DNA of 64,000 bases, taken from assembly GCF_900108315.1 (NCBI RefSeq), contig NZ_FNVB01000003.1, positions 124,001 to 188,000 of the forward strand, written 5' to 3'. A model generated the notes under the pieces. The model worked only from the letters and a program-made list of their open reading frames with translations. It did not search any database and was not told the DNA's origin. The translations under genes were made by a program, and so were the position numbers. Positions within the stretch are counted from its first letter, which is position 1. Each line of letters opens with the position of its first letter. The stretch comes from Saccharopolyspora kobensis. GTDB lineage: Bacteria; Actinomycetota; Actinomycetes; Mycobacteriales; Pseudonocardiaceae. Below, in pieces: positions 15,594 through 23,762 of the stretch.

Positions 15594-16949
15594 TCAGGCG
15601 GAAGTGCGGCTGACCGCTCGCATCGCCGCGCGCGCTCCGGGCTCGTTCCGCTTGGCGCCGCGGAGGCGTTCGCGGCTGAGTTCGCGCATGTAGTCGTCGA
15701 AGTCGACCTGGATGGTGTGGCGCCTGGAGGCGACGTAGCGCTTCGCGACGGCCTGCCGGTGCTTGGCGATCTCGGCGAGCATCGCCAGCCGGTCGGGCAG
15801 CGCGTAGCTGCCCTGCAGGTGATCGGCGACCAGCTCGGACTGCCGCTCCGCGATCGGCATGATCGCCCCGAGCGGCTGCACCAGGCCGATGAAGTACAGG
15901 CCGGGCACCCTCGGGTGGAACACCCGCTGGTAGAGCCGGATCTCGTTGTCCTCGCCTGGATCGAGGAAGGCGGCGTCGAAGAACGGGAAGCTGATCCGGT
16001 AGCCGGTGCAGTACACCACCAGATCGGCCGCTGCCCGGCTGCCGTCGGTGAACACGACCTCGGAGCGGTCGAGGCGCGCGATGTTCGGCTTGGGGTGGAT
16101 CGCGCCGTGCGCCAGGCGGTCGAGCACCCGGCTGGACATCGTCGGGTGCGCCTGGGCGAACTTGTGGTCCGGCGCAGGCAGCCCGTACCGGGTCATCCGG
16201 CCGGTGACCGACCGCAGCAGCAGCCGGGCCAGCGGCCACCGGACCCAGCCGGGGATGCGCTCGCTGCCCGCGATCTGGTCGTAGGGGCGGCCGAACACGT
16301 ACTTCGGGATGATGTGCGCGCCGCGGCGCGCGGACAGGTAGGTGGCCGCGGCGTGGTAGCTGGCGTCCACCGCGATGTCCACCGCCGAGTTGCCCATGCC
16401 GACCACGACGACCCGCTTGCCCACCAGCTGCGACTCGTCGGTGTAGCGGTGCGAGTGGATCTGCTCGATCCCGGTGGTTTCGGCGCCGGGGAAGGCCGGG
16501 TCGGGCCAGCGGGGGTCCCAGTGGTGCCCGTTGGCCACGCACACCGCCTGGTAGCGGCGGGTTTCCCCGGTGCTCAGCGCGACGTCGAAGCCACCGCCGG
16601 GCAGCGGTGCGACGTGCCGCACTCCGGTGCGGAAGGTGATGTGCTCGCGGAGCCCGAAGTGGTCGGCGTAGGCGTCGAAGTACGCGGCGACCTGGTCGTG
16701 CCGGGCGAAGTCGGGCAGGTGGGCGGGCATCGGGAAGTCGCTGAAGGCCATCCGCTCGCGGGAGGTGTTGATGTGCAGCGACCGGTAGGCGGCGGAGATC
16801 CCGTTGCGGTTGCCCCACACCCAGTTCCCGCCGATCCGGTCGGAGAGCTCGAAGCAGTCGAACGGGATGCCGCGTTCGAGCAGCACCTTCGCGGTGGCGA
16901 TCCCGGAGGAACCGGCACCGATGACGCAGACGCGGGGCGGCGCGGACAT
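15594..16949 (-). CDS. Flavin-containing monooxygenase
   Basis: The 451-aa enzyme uses FAD and NADPH to oxygenate a soft nucleophile or carbonyl substrate. FAD motif GAGSSG is at 11-16, the FMO-type stretch VANGHHWDPRWPDPAFPG is mid-protein, and the NADPH motif VVVVGMGNSAVDIA follows. The ATG at 16949 is preferred: GGGAGG lies upstream, and longer readings (GTG at 16997) would place the 30-bp palindrome at 16968-16997 inside the gene. That operator overlaps the promoter region, so a TetR protein, most simply the one encoded at 17052, should control it. Substrate unknown. Confidence 0.87.
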   Translation of the reverse strand: MSAPPRVCVIGAGSSGIATAKVLLERGIPFDCFELSDRIGGNWVWGNRNGISAAYRSLHINTSRERMAFSDFPMPAHLPDFARHDQVAAYFDAYADHFGLREHITFRTGVRHVAPLPGGGFDVALSTGETRRYQAVCVANGHHWDPRWPDPAFPGAETTGIEQIHSHRYTDESQLVGKRVVVVGMGNSAVDIAVDASYHAAATYLSARRGAHIIPKYVFGRPYDQIAGSERIPGWVRWPLARLLLRSVTGRMTRYGLPAPDHKFAQAHPTMSSRVLDRLAHGAIHPKPNIARLDRSEVVFTDGSRAAADLVVYCTGYRISFPFFDAAFLDPGEDNEIRLYQRVFHPRVPGLYFIGLVQPLGAIMPIAERQSELVADHLQGSYALPDRLAMLAEIAKHRQAVAKRYVASRRHTIQVDFDDYMRELSRERLRGAKRNEPGARAAMRAVSRTSA

Positions 16950-16967
16950 GACCGGAGGACCTCCCGT

Positions 16968-16997
16968 GTGACCAGTGGTCATATGACCAGCGGTCAC
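16968..16997. promoter_or_regulatory. Palindromic TetR-type operator
   Basis: A 30-bp near-perfect palindrome centred on CATATG: left half GTGACCAGTGGTCAT, right half ATGACCAGCGGTCAC, with one symmetric mismatched pair. Each half itself contains TGACCnnnGGTCA. It lies between the TetR gene and the FMO, 19 bases before the FMO start, placed to block FMO transcription. Confidence 0.75.
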
Positions 16998-17051
16998 ATT
17001 AGGCGCGCGCCATCGCCGAGGACAACCCCGACCGCACGGTTGGAGTAGCGG

Positions 17052-17708
17052 TCAGCGCCGCGCACCAGCGGCGGCGAAGGCCGCGACCAGCGTATTCACC
17101 AGCCGGTCCACCGCTTCCCCGACCTGCCGGGAATCACCGGAGCTCAGCCCGAGCACCGGGTCCAGGCCCGGGTTGTGCGGAGCCAGCGCGAGGTGCGGCA
17201 GGAGCACCAGAAGCAGCGCGAGCAACGCCTCGATGTCGGCATCCGCGCGCAGTTCGCCCATGTCGCGGGCCTTCCGCAGCAGCGGGCGCAGCACCGCGAG
17301 GTAGTGGCCGTTGGCCGCCTCGCGCACCGCCGAGCGCGCGGTCATGTCCGGCTCCAGGCTCACCGCGGCCATGAACGCCCGGTCCAGCGGGTTCACCGCG
17401 AAGTAGGCCACCCAGTCCTGCGCAAGCTGCCGCAGCGCCGGGAAGAAGCCCGTCTCCCAGCTCAGCTCGGCGATGCGCAGCTCCATCGCGGCCCGGATGC
17501 GCTGGCTGGCCAGGTCCGCCAGGTGCGCGTACATGTCGGCCTTGTCGGTGAAGTACTGGAACAGGCTGCCCTTCGCCACCGAGGCGTTGCGCGCGATGGC
17601 GTTCAGGCTGCCGCCGGAGAACCCGTGCGCGGCGAACTCCGCCTCGGCCGCCCGCAGCACGGCTTGCCGCCGCGCCTCGGGCAACCGCTCCCACGTCGCC
17701 GTCGGCAC
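17052..17708 (-). CDS. TetR-family transcriptional regulator
   Basis: The 218-aa protein has an N-terminal TetR helix-turn-helix (AVLRAAEAEFAAHGFSGGSL, then IARNASVAKGSLFQYFTDKADMYAHL, about 15-62) and an all-helical ligand domain. GTG at 17708 has GGGGAGGAG seven bases upstream; longer frames upstream look non-coding. It is transcribed toward the FMO gene and away from the MFS gene at 17936. The palindrome just beyond its 3' end is the likely binding site. The ligand is unknown but may be an acyl-CoA or the FMO substrate. Confidence 0.88.
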   Translation of the reverse strand: MPTATWERLPEARRQAVLRAAEAEFAAHGFSGGSLNAIARNASVAKGSLFQYFTDKADMYAHLADLASQRIRAAMELRIAELSWETGFFPALRQLAQDWVAYFAVNPLDRAFMAAVSLEPDMTARSAVREAANGHYLAVLRPLLRKARDMGELRADADIEALLALLLVLLPHLALAPHNPGLDPVLGLSSGDSRQVGEAVDRLVNTLVAAFAAAGARR

Positions 17709-17935
17709 CAGACCACTCCTCCCCGCGACAACCAGCGGCCACATTCTGCCGCAACAGAAGCGGATACCGGAAACATCAGCCCACAAGGGACGGGCGCGGC
17801 GGGTTATAGGCAGAACCGAACGCCCCGTCCGCACATCGGCCGTTGAACGCGACGCGCCGGCGGTGTGATGTGGACCATGTCGCGGCCGGGGTTCACCGAC
17901 CGGCTCCGTCGACGTGAGCCCCACAGGAGAACCGC

Positions 17936-19273
17936 ATGCCACCTTCCGATCCGCTCCTCACCCGCATCGGCGAGCGGCCGCGCACCCGGCACCGCTCGAC
18001 GGGCTGGGGACTGGTCCTCTTCCTGTTCCTGTTCTTCACCCTGAACTTCGCCGACAAGGCCGCGGTCGGACTCGCCAGCGGCCGGATCCGCGCTGATCTG
18101 GGTTTGACCGCCGGGCAGTACGGCCTGCTCAGCAGCGCGTTCTTCTGGCTGTTCGCGGTCGGGGCGGTGGTGCTGACGGCCGCGCTGCGCAAGATCTCCT
18201 ACACCTGGGGCGCCGGGCTGCTCATGTGCTCGTGGATGCTGAGCATGCTGCCGCTGACCACGCCGACCACCTTCGGCGTCCTGCTCGCCTCCCGCATCGC
18301 CCTGGGCTTCTTCGAAGGTCCCGCGCACGCCTTCTGCCAATCGGTCATCGCCGACCGCTTCCCGCCGGAGCGCCGCGCGACGGCGGGTGCCGTGGTCAAC
18401 GCGGGCTCGTCGATCGGGCCGCTGCTGGCCGCTCCCGGCCTGACGTGGGTCATCGTGAACTGGTCGTGGCACGGGGCGTTCACCGTCCTGGTCCTCGCCG
18501 GTGCCGCGTGGACGATCGCCTGGTTCTGCTGGGCCGAGCGGATGCCGTTTCGCAAACCCGCCGATCGCGCCGGAGCGGGCAGCGCACCGGATCCCAACGG
18601 GCACATCACCGTCGCCTTCCACCGGTTGCTGCTCCTGCCCAGCTTCTGGGGGCTGGTGCTGCTGTCCTTCGCCGGTTACCTGATCTCCTCGTTGAAGGTC
18701 GCCTGGCTGCCCGCGTACCTGACCGAAGGCCTGGGATATCCCGCGAGCACCGTCGGCGTGCTGGCGGCCATCCCGTACGCGGCGGCCGTGGTCGTCCTGC
18801 TGTCGGCCGGCGCGCTCTCGGGCCGGCTGCTGCGCCGCGGCCGCAGCTCGCACCTGGCCCGCGGGAAGCTCACCGGCGCCTACCTGGTGTTCGGCGGGCT
18901 TTCGATGATCGCGTTCACCCAGCTCGACCCGGGCCCGCTGCAGGCGGTGCTCGTCGTGCTCGCCTTCTCGGTCAACAGCGTCGCGTTCTCGGTCGCCTTC
19001 GCGGGCGCCTCCGACTTCCTGCCCGCGCACCAGCGCGTCGCGTTCTTCGGCTGCATCATCGCGGCCTACAGCGTCGCGGGAATCCTGGCCCCCTACGGCC
19101 TGGGGCTCATCGTCGACCAGTCGCCCACCCCGGCCCAGGGCTATTCCACCGGGTTCCTCGTCGTCGGTCTGATCGTGTGCGCCCTCGGCGCTGTCGGCGG
19201 GGCGATGCTGAACCCGGAGCGCGCCAGGGCCGAGCTGGAACGTCTCACCAACACCTGCGGGAGCGCGAAATGA
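17936..19273 (+). CDS. MFS transporter (anion:cation symporter-like)
   Basis: This 445-aa integral membrane protein has about twelve hydrophobic segments and a charged central loop (about 203-225). The first helix, FLFLFFTLNFADKAAVGLAS, resembles ACS-family carboxylate importers that begin with an N-[FY]-x-D motif. AGGAGA lies seven bases before the ATG at 17936. It overlaps the CoA-transferase gene by ATGA and begins a three-gene catabolic operon, so it probably imports the acid that the next enzymes activate and dehydrogenate. Confidence 0.85.
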   Translation: MPPSDPLLTRIGERPRTRHRSTGWGLVLFLFLFFTLNFADKAAVGLASGRIRADLGLTAGQYGLLSSAFFWLFAVGAVVLTAALRKISYTWGAGLLMCSWMLSMLPLTTPTTFGVLLASRIALGFFEGPAHAFCQSVIADRFPPERRATAGAVVNAGSSIGPLLAAPGLTWVIVNWSWHGAFTVLVLAGAAWTIAWFCWAERMPFRKPADRAGAGSAPDPNGHITVAFHRLLLLPSFWGLVLLSFAGYLISSLKVAWLPAYLTEGLGYPASTVGVLAAIPYAAAVVVLLSAGALSGRLLRRGRSSHLARGKLTGAYLVFGGLSMIAFTQLDPGPLQAVLVVLAFSVNSVAFSVAFAGASDFLPAHQRVAFFGCIIAAYSVAGILAPYGLGLIVDQSPTPAQGYSTGFLVVGLIVCALGAVGGAMLNPERARAELERLTNTCGSAK

Positions 19274-20487
19274 CGGGGCCGCTGACGGGAATTCGCGTGT
19301 TGGACCTCGGCCAGTACATCGCCGGGCCGTGCGCCGCGCAAGTGCTGGGCGACCTCGGTGCGGAGGTGCTGAAGGTCGAGAGCCTGCGCGGCGATCAGGC
19401 CAGGCACATCGGCCCGTTCGGCGAAGCGATGGTGCAGGCCTACAACCGCGACAAGCGCAGCATCGCGCTGGACCTCCGCGACCCGGACGGCAGGCGCGTG
19501 CTGCACCGGCTCCTGGGCACCGCCGACGTGCTGGTGCAGAACTTCCGCCCCGGATCCGCCGAGCAGCTCGGGATCGACGCCGAAACGCTGCGCCGGGAGC
19601 ACCCGCGCCTGATCTGCGCCAGCGTGACCGGGTTCGGCTCCCGCGGGCCGTCCCGGGAACGCCCCGGCCTGGACATCGCCGCCCAAGCCGAGTACGGGCT
19701 GATGCACGCGACCGGCGCCGCCGACGGCGAGCCGCAGCGGGTCGGCTTCCCGGTCGCCGACGTCACCGCGGCCAACGCGCTGGCCACCGGGGTGCTCGCC
19801 GCGCTCCTCGAACGCGAGCGCTCGGGGCGGGGCGCGCACGTCGAGACGTCCTTGCTGGAGGCGGTCATCTCGGCGCAGGCCGCCACCTGGGGCGAGTACG
19901 TGCTGACCGGGACCGCGCCCCGGCGGAAGGGCAACGGTCAGGCCAACGCCGCGCCCGCCGCCGACGTCCTCGCGCTCACCGACGGCGCGATCGTCCTCTC
20001 CGCCTACACCGCCGAGAAGTGGGCGGCCCTGTGCGAGCTGGTGGGCAGGCCGGACATGGTCGACGACCCGAGGTTCGCCGACAACGGCGCGCGCGTGCGC
20101 AACCGGCCGGAGATGCTCGCCGCGCTGCGCAGCGCGTTCGCGGGGATGACCCGCGAGCAGGCCATCACGGCGCTGCGCGCGGCCGGGATCGTCTGCGGCG
20201 CTGTTCGCTCCTTCGACGAGGTGGCCGCGGACGCGGACGTGGCGTGCTCGAACGTCATGGTCGAGGTGACCGACCGCAGCGGTCGCCGCGTCACCAGCCC
20301 CGGAACGGCCTTCACGCTGGACGGGCTGCGCCGGACCGCCTCGGCCGCCGCTCCCGCGGTCGGCGCGGACACCGCCGAGGTGCTGCGCGAACTCGGCTAT
20401 CCCGATGAAGCGATCTCCGATCTCACCACCCGCCGCGTCGTCGGAGCACCGACGGCGCGTCCCGACGAACGAAGGGCACCGCGTTGA
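19270..20487 (+). CDS. CaiB/BaiF family (class III) CoA-transferase
   Basis: This 405-aa enzyme moves CoA between carboxylic acids. It opens with PLTGIRVLDLGQYIAGPCAAQVLGDLGAEVLKVE and continues NRDKRSIALDL, all hallmarks of the family. The catalytic Asp is in RPGLDIAAQAEYG. The start ATG overlaps the transporter stop, and its own stop overlaps the next gene's TTG start (TTGA), so the three genes are translationally coupled. With the downstream acyl-CoA dehydrogenase it implies activation of an imported acid as a CoA ester. Confidence 0.9.
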   Translation: MTGPLTGIRVLDLGQYIAGPCAAQVLGDLGAEVLKVESLRGDQARHIGPFGEAMVQAYNRDKRSIALDLRDPDGRRVLHRLLGTADVLVQNFRPGSAEQLGIDAETLRREHPRLICASVTGFGSRGPSRERPGLDIAAQAEYGLMHATGAADGEPQRVGFPVADVTAANALATGVLAALLERERSGRGAHVETSLLEAVISAQAATWGEYVLTGTAPRRKGNGQANAAPAADVLALTDGAIVLSAYTAEKWAALCELVGRPDMVDDPRFADNGARVRNRPEMLAALRSAFAGMTREQAITALRAAGIVCGAVRSFDEVAADADVACSNVMVEVTDRSGRRVTSPGTAFTLDGLRRTASAAAPAVGADTAEVLRELGYPDEAISDLTTRRVVGAPTARPDERRAPR

Positions 20488-21677
20488 TCGACCAGGACGT
20501 GCTCCGCCACGACTTCTCCGCGCACCTCGCGAAGATCGCGGAGTTCACCAACGACGAGCTGATCCCCGCCGAACCGGAGATGGTCGACGACGGCGCCGTC
20601 CCCCAGCGGATCCTCGACCGCATGGCCGCGCTCGGGCTGTTCGGGATCTCGATCCCGCGCCGCTACGGCGGCCTGGGCTGGACGATGGAGCAGCAGGTGC
20701 GGCTGACCTTCGAGTTCACCCGCGCCTCGTGTGTCTACCGGTCCCGCTTCTCCACCGTGATCGGGTTGTGCTCGCAGGCGATCCTCGATCACGGCACCGA
20801 GGCCCAGCGGCAGGAGATGCTTCCCGCGATGGCCACCGGGGATCTCGTCATGGCCTTCGCGCTCACCGAGGAGGAAGCCGGCTCGGACGCGGCTCACCTG
20901 CGCACGACCGCGATCCGCGACGGCGGGGACTACCTCGTCAGCGGAAGCAAGCGGTACATCACCAACGGCGCCTGGGCGGACGCGTTCCTGACGTTCGCCC
21001 GCACCGATCCGGGCGAGCCCGGCGCGGCGGGCGTCTCCGCGCTCATCGTCGACGCCCGGGCGCCCGGTGTCACCACCGAGCTGCCCCGGTACATGAACGG
21101 CCACGCCGAAGCCCCGGTCGCCGAGATCCGCTTCCAGGACGTGCGGGCCGGTTCGGAGCGGCTCCTCGGCGGTGTCGAGGGGCGGGGGCTGAAGATGGCC
21201 TTGCGCGGGATCAACCACGCCCGCTTGCACGTGGCCGCGACGTGCGTCGGTCAGGCCACCCGGATGCTGGAGGAGACCACCGCGCACGTGACCGGCCGCG
21301 AGCAGTTCGGCGGCCCGCTGGCCGACCTCGGCGCCGTGCGCTCGACGCTGGGCGAGAGCTACGCGGAGCTGGAGGCGGGCCGGGCGCTCGTCATCGAGTG
21401 CGCCCGCACCTTCGACCAGGGGGAGATCCCGCGGCACCGGATCGCCGCCGCGAAGCTGTACTGCTCGGAGATGGCCGGCAAGGTCGCCGACCGGTGCGTG
21501 CAGCTGCTGGGTGGCGCGGGCATCGTCGGACCGCACCCGGTGCCGCGCATGTGGCGCGATGTCCGGGCGCTGCGCATCTACGAAGGCTCTTCGCCGATCC
21601 ACCAGCGCAACCTCGGCCGCGCGATGATCGAGCAGGTCGGCGCCGACGGGACGCTGCCCGACACGTTCCGCCGCTGA
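20484..21677 (+). CDS. Acyl-CoA dehydrogenase
   Basis: The 397-aa FAD enzyme oxidises an acyl-CoA at the alpha-beta bond. Family signatures include MAFALTEEEAGSDAAHLRTTA, GREQFGGPLAD, QLLGGAGIVGPHPVPRMWRD and the C-terminal IYEGSSPIHQRNLGR; an Arg-Asp-x-x-x-x-x-IYEG context is normal for these enzymes. TTG at 20484 (GAAGG upstream) overlaps the previous stop; GTG at 20499 is an alternative. It acts after the CoA-transferase in the same operon. Confidence 0.9.
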   Translation: MIDQDVLRHDFSAHLAKIAEFTNDELIPAEPEMVDDGAVPQRILDRMAALGLFGISIPRRYGGLGWTMEQQVRLTFEFTRASCVYRSRFSTVIGLCSQAILDHGTEAQRQEMLPAMATGDLVMAFALTEEEAGSDAAHLRTTAIRDGGDYLVSGSKRYITNGAWADAFLTFARTDPGEPGAAGVSALIVDARAPGVTTELPRYMNGHAEAPVAEIRFQDVRAGSERLLGGVEGRGLKMALRGINHARLHVAATCVGQATRMLEETTAHVTGREQFGGPLADLGAVRSTLGESYAELEAGRALVIECARTFDQGEIPRHRIAAAKLYCSEMAGKVADRCVQLLGGAGIVGPHPVPRMWRDVRALRIYEGSSPIHQRNLGRAMIEQVGADGTLPDTFRR

Positions 21678-21701
21678 TGTCCGGCGGGGGACGATGTGGG
21701 C

Positions 21702-22682
21702 ATGGAGATCCGTCAGCTGGAGTACTTCCTGGCCGTCGTCGAGCACAACGGGGTGAACCGGGCGGCGCAGCAGCTGCACATCGCGCAGGCCTCGCTGTCG
21801 CAGAGCATCCGGCAGCTGGAGCGCGAGCTGAAGCTGACCCTGTTCCACCGCACGGGCCGGAACCTGGTGCTCAACTCGGCGGGCGAGCTGCTGGTCGAAC
21901 CGGCGCGCAGGGTGCTGCGGGACGTGGTGGCGGTGCGCGACATCATGCGCGGCGCGCGCGAGCTGCAGGTCGGGTCGATCACGATCGGGACGATGCCGGA
22001 GATGTCCAGTGACGCGGTCGCCGCCTGGAGCTCCTCCTTCACCAGGCTGCACCCGGGCATCCGGCTCGATCTCGTGGAGCACGCGAGCGCGGCGCAGCTG
22101 TGCGAGGAGGTGTCGGTGGGCAACTGCGAACTCGGCTTCACGACGTTTCCCGCCCCGGTGGACGACCTCGCCGAGGTCGGCCTCGGCGTCCAGCGGCTCC
22201 TGCTGGTGATGCCGCCCGGCACGACCGGGTTCGACCCGGCGGCACCGCACGACCTCGCCCGGCTGGACGACGTGCCGCTGGTGGTGAGCAGTTCGGCGCA
22301 CCGGGAGAACGACTTCGTGACGACCCTGCTGGGGCAGGAAGCGGTCGTTCCCCGGATCGTCGCGCGGGCCCCCAACCGTCACGCGCAGCTGACGCTGGTG
22401 CTCAACGGTGCGGGCAGCGCGTTCCTCCCGCTGCGCATGGCTGCGGCGGCCGCGCGCATGGGCGCCGTCGTGGTGGAGACCCGCCCGGCGCTGCGCACGC
22501 CGTTCGGCATCGTCTACCGCGACGGCGGCCTCAACCCGGCGGCGCAGAGCTTCGTGATCGGGAGCGGTGCGACGCTGGACCGGTGGAACGAGCTCATCGC
22601 CGGTTTCCAGCGGGAAGGGCTTTCCCTGCTGGAGGCGACCCTGCGCGCCGACGACGAACTCCACGCCCGGAAGCCCGACTGA
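21702..22682 (+). CDS. LysR-family transcriptional regulator
   Basis: The 326-aa protein begins with a typical LysR winged helix (MEIRQLEYFLAVVEHNG, then AAQQLHIAQASLSQSIRQLERELKLTLFHRTGR, residues 1-60) and carries a C-terminal effector domain. ATG at 21702 is preferred; a GTG two codons earlier is closer to the GGGGGA site and is possible. It lies 24 bases downstream of the acyl-CoA dehydrogenase on the same strand, which is unusual for LysR regulators (normally divergent), and probably controls the importer/CoA-transferase operon. Confidence 0.87.
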   Translation: MEIRQLEYFLAVVEHNGVNRAAQQLHIAQASLSQSIRQLERELKLTLFHRTGRNLVLNSAGELLVEPARRVLRDVVAVRDIMRGARELQVGSITIGTMPEMSSDAVAAWSSSFTRLHPGIRLDLVEHASAAQLCEEVSVGNCELGFTTFPAPVDDLAEVGLGVQRLLLVMPPGTTGFDPAAPHDLARLDDVPLVVSSSAHRENDFVTTLLGQEAVVPRIVARAPNRHAQLTLVLNGAGSAFLPLRMAAAAARMGAVVVETRPALRTPFGIVYRDGGLNPAAQSFVIGSGATLDRWNELIAGFQREGLSLLEATLRADDELHARKPD

Positions 22683-22812
22683 CACCGGAGATCCCCCAAC
22701 CGTCCACTGCGGACGTTCGTCCCAGCGGCACCGGCCGGATCGAGCCCCGCCGGTTCCGCGCCACCGCGACTCCCCTTCGACCGGGGGCGAGAGGGCCGCT
22801 TACCCTCGGGCG

Positions 22813-23205
22813 GTGCGGATCGATCTCGTCACGATCGTCGTGGCCGACTACGACGAAGCCATCGAGTTCTTCGTCCACGTGCTGGGCTTCGAGCTGGTCG
22901 AGGACTCCCCTTCGCTGACCAACGACGGCCGCCCGAAGCGCTGGGTGGTGGTCCGGCCGCCCGGCGGCGGCACGGGCGTCCTGCTCGCCCGCGCGGACGG
23001 GGCGCGGCAGGCCGCCGCGGTCGGCGACCAGGTCGCGGGCCGGGTGGGCTTCTTCCTGCGGGTGGAGGACTTCGCCGGGACCTACGAGCGGCTGGTGGCG
23101 GCGGGCGTGGAGTTCACCATCCCGCCGCGCACCGAGCCCTACGGCCAGGTCGCGGTGTTCCTGGACGTCGCGGGCAACCGCTGGGACCTGCTCGGCCCGG
23201 CCTGA
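22813..23205 (+). CDS. VOC-superfamily (glyoxalase/bleomycin-resistance-like) protein
   Basis: This 130-aa single domain has the two beta-alpha-beta-beta-beta modules of the vicinal-oxygen-chelate fold: IDLVTIVVADYDEAIEFFVHVLGFELVED and, after VGFFLRVEDFAGTYERLVAAGVEF, the end PYGQVAVFLDVAGNRWDLLGPA. Metal ligands are incomplete compared with glyoxalase I, as is usual for this subgroup. GTG at 22813 is the start of the fold. Substrate unknown; it is close to, but convergent with, the Ohr gene. Confidence 0.82.
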   Translation: MRIDLVTIVVADYDEAIEFFVHVLGFELVEDSPSLTNDGRPKRWVVVRPPGGGTGVLLARADGARQAAAVGDQVAGRVGFFLRVEDFAGTYERLVAAGVEFTIPPRTEPYGQVAVFLDVAGNRWDLLGPA

Positions 23206-23217
23206 GCGCGGGCCCGC

Positions 23218-23631
23218 TCACTCGACGACGAGTTCGACCGGGATGTTGCCGCGCGTGGCGTTCGAGTAGGGGCACACCTGGTGGGCCTGTTCGAGCAGGT
23301 CGCGGCCGGTGGACTCGTCGACGGAGTCGGGCAGTTCCACCCGCAGCACCACGGCGAGCGCGAAACCCTCGCCCTGCTTGCCGATGCCGACCTCGCCGGT
23401 CACCGCGGCCTCGCTGAGGTCGAGGCCGGCCCGGCGGCCGACCAGGCCGAGCGCGCTGGCGAAGCAGGCGGCGTACCCGGCGGCGAACAGCTGTTCCGGG
23501 TTGGTGCCCTGACCGGAGCCGCCCATCTCCGCCGGTACCGCCAGCTGCAGGTCGAGCTTGCCGTCGGAGGTGACGGCGCGACCGTCGCGGCCGTGGGTGG
23601 CAGTGGCGACGGCGGTGTAGAGCGCGTCCAT
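23218..23631 (-). CDS. ohr: Organic hydroperoxide resistance protein (Ohr/OsmC family)
   Basis: The 137-aa thiol peroxidase reduces organic hydroperoxides in the cytosol. The two reactive cysteines are present: C56 in AAGYAACFASAL and C120 in HQVCPYSNATRGN. The N-terminal LYTAVATATHGRDGRAV and GGSGQGTNPEQLFAAGYA are diagnostic of Ohr rather than OsmC. The ATG at 23631 begins the conserved sequence. No OhrR-type MarR regulator is adjacent. Confidence 0.92.
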   Translation of the reverse strand: MDALYTAVATATHGRDGRAVTSDGKLDLQLAVPAEMGGSGQGTNPEQLFAAGYAACFASALGLVGRRAGLDLSEAAVTGEVGIGKQGEGFALAVVLRVELPDSVDESTGRDLLEQAHQVCPYSNATRGNIPVELVVE

Positions 23632-23762
23632 GGGAACCAGCCCTTCTTCTGATGTGCGGTCGTCGTGCCAGACCATCCTCACGCGCCGCGGACTCCGCCG
23701 CCAGGGCGAACCGGCCGAGCGCGCCCCGTCCTGTCCAATGAGGACGCCGAGCCCGGACGGCG

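Noticed and set aside
20397-22685. 762-codon minus-strand open frame
   Set aside because: Covers the acyl-CoA dehydrogenase and LysR genes in antisense with no recognisable domain.
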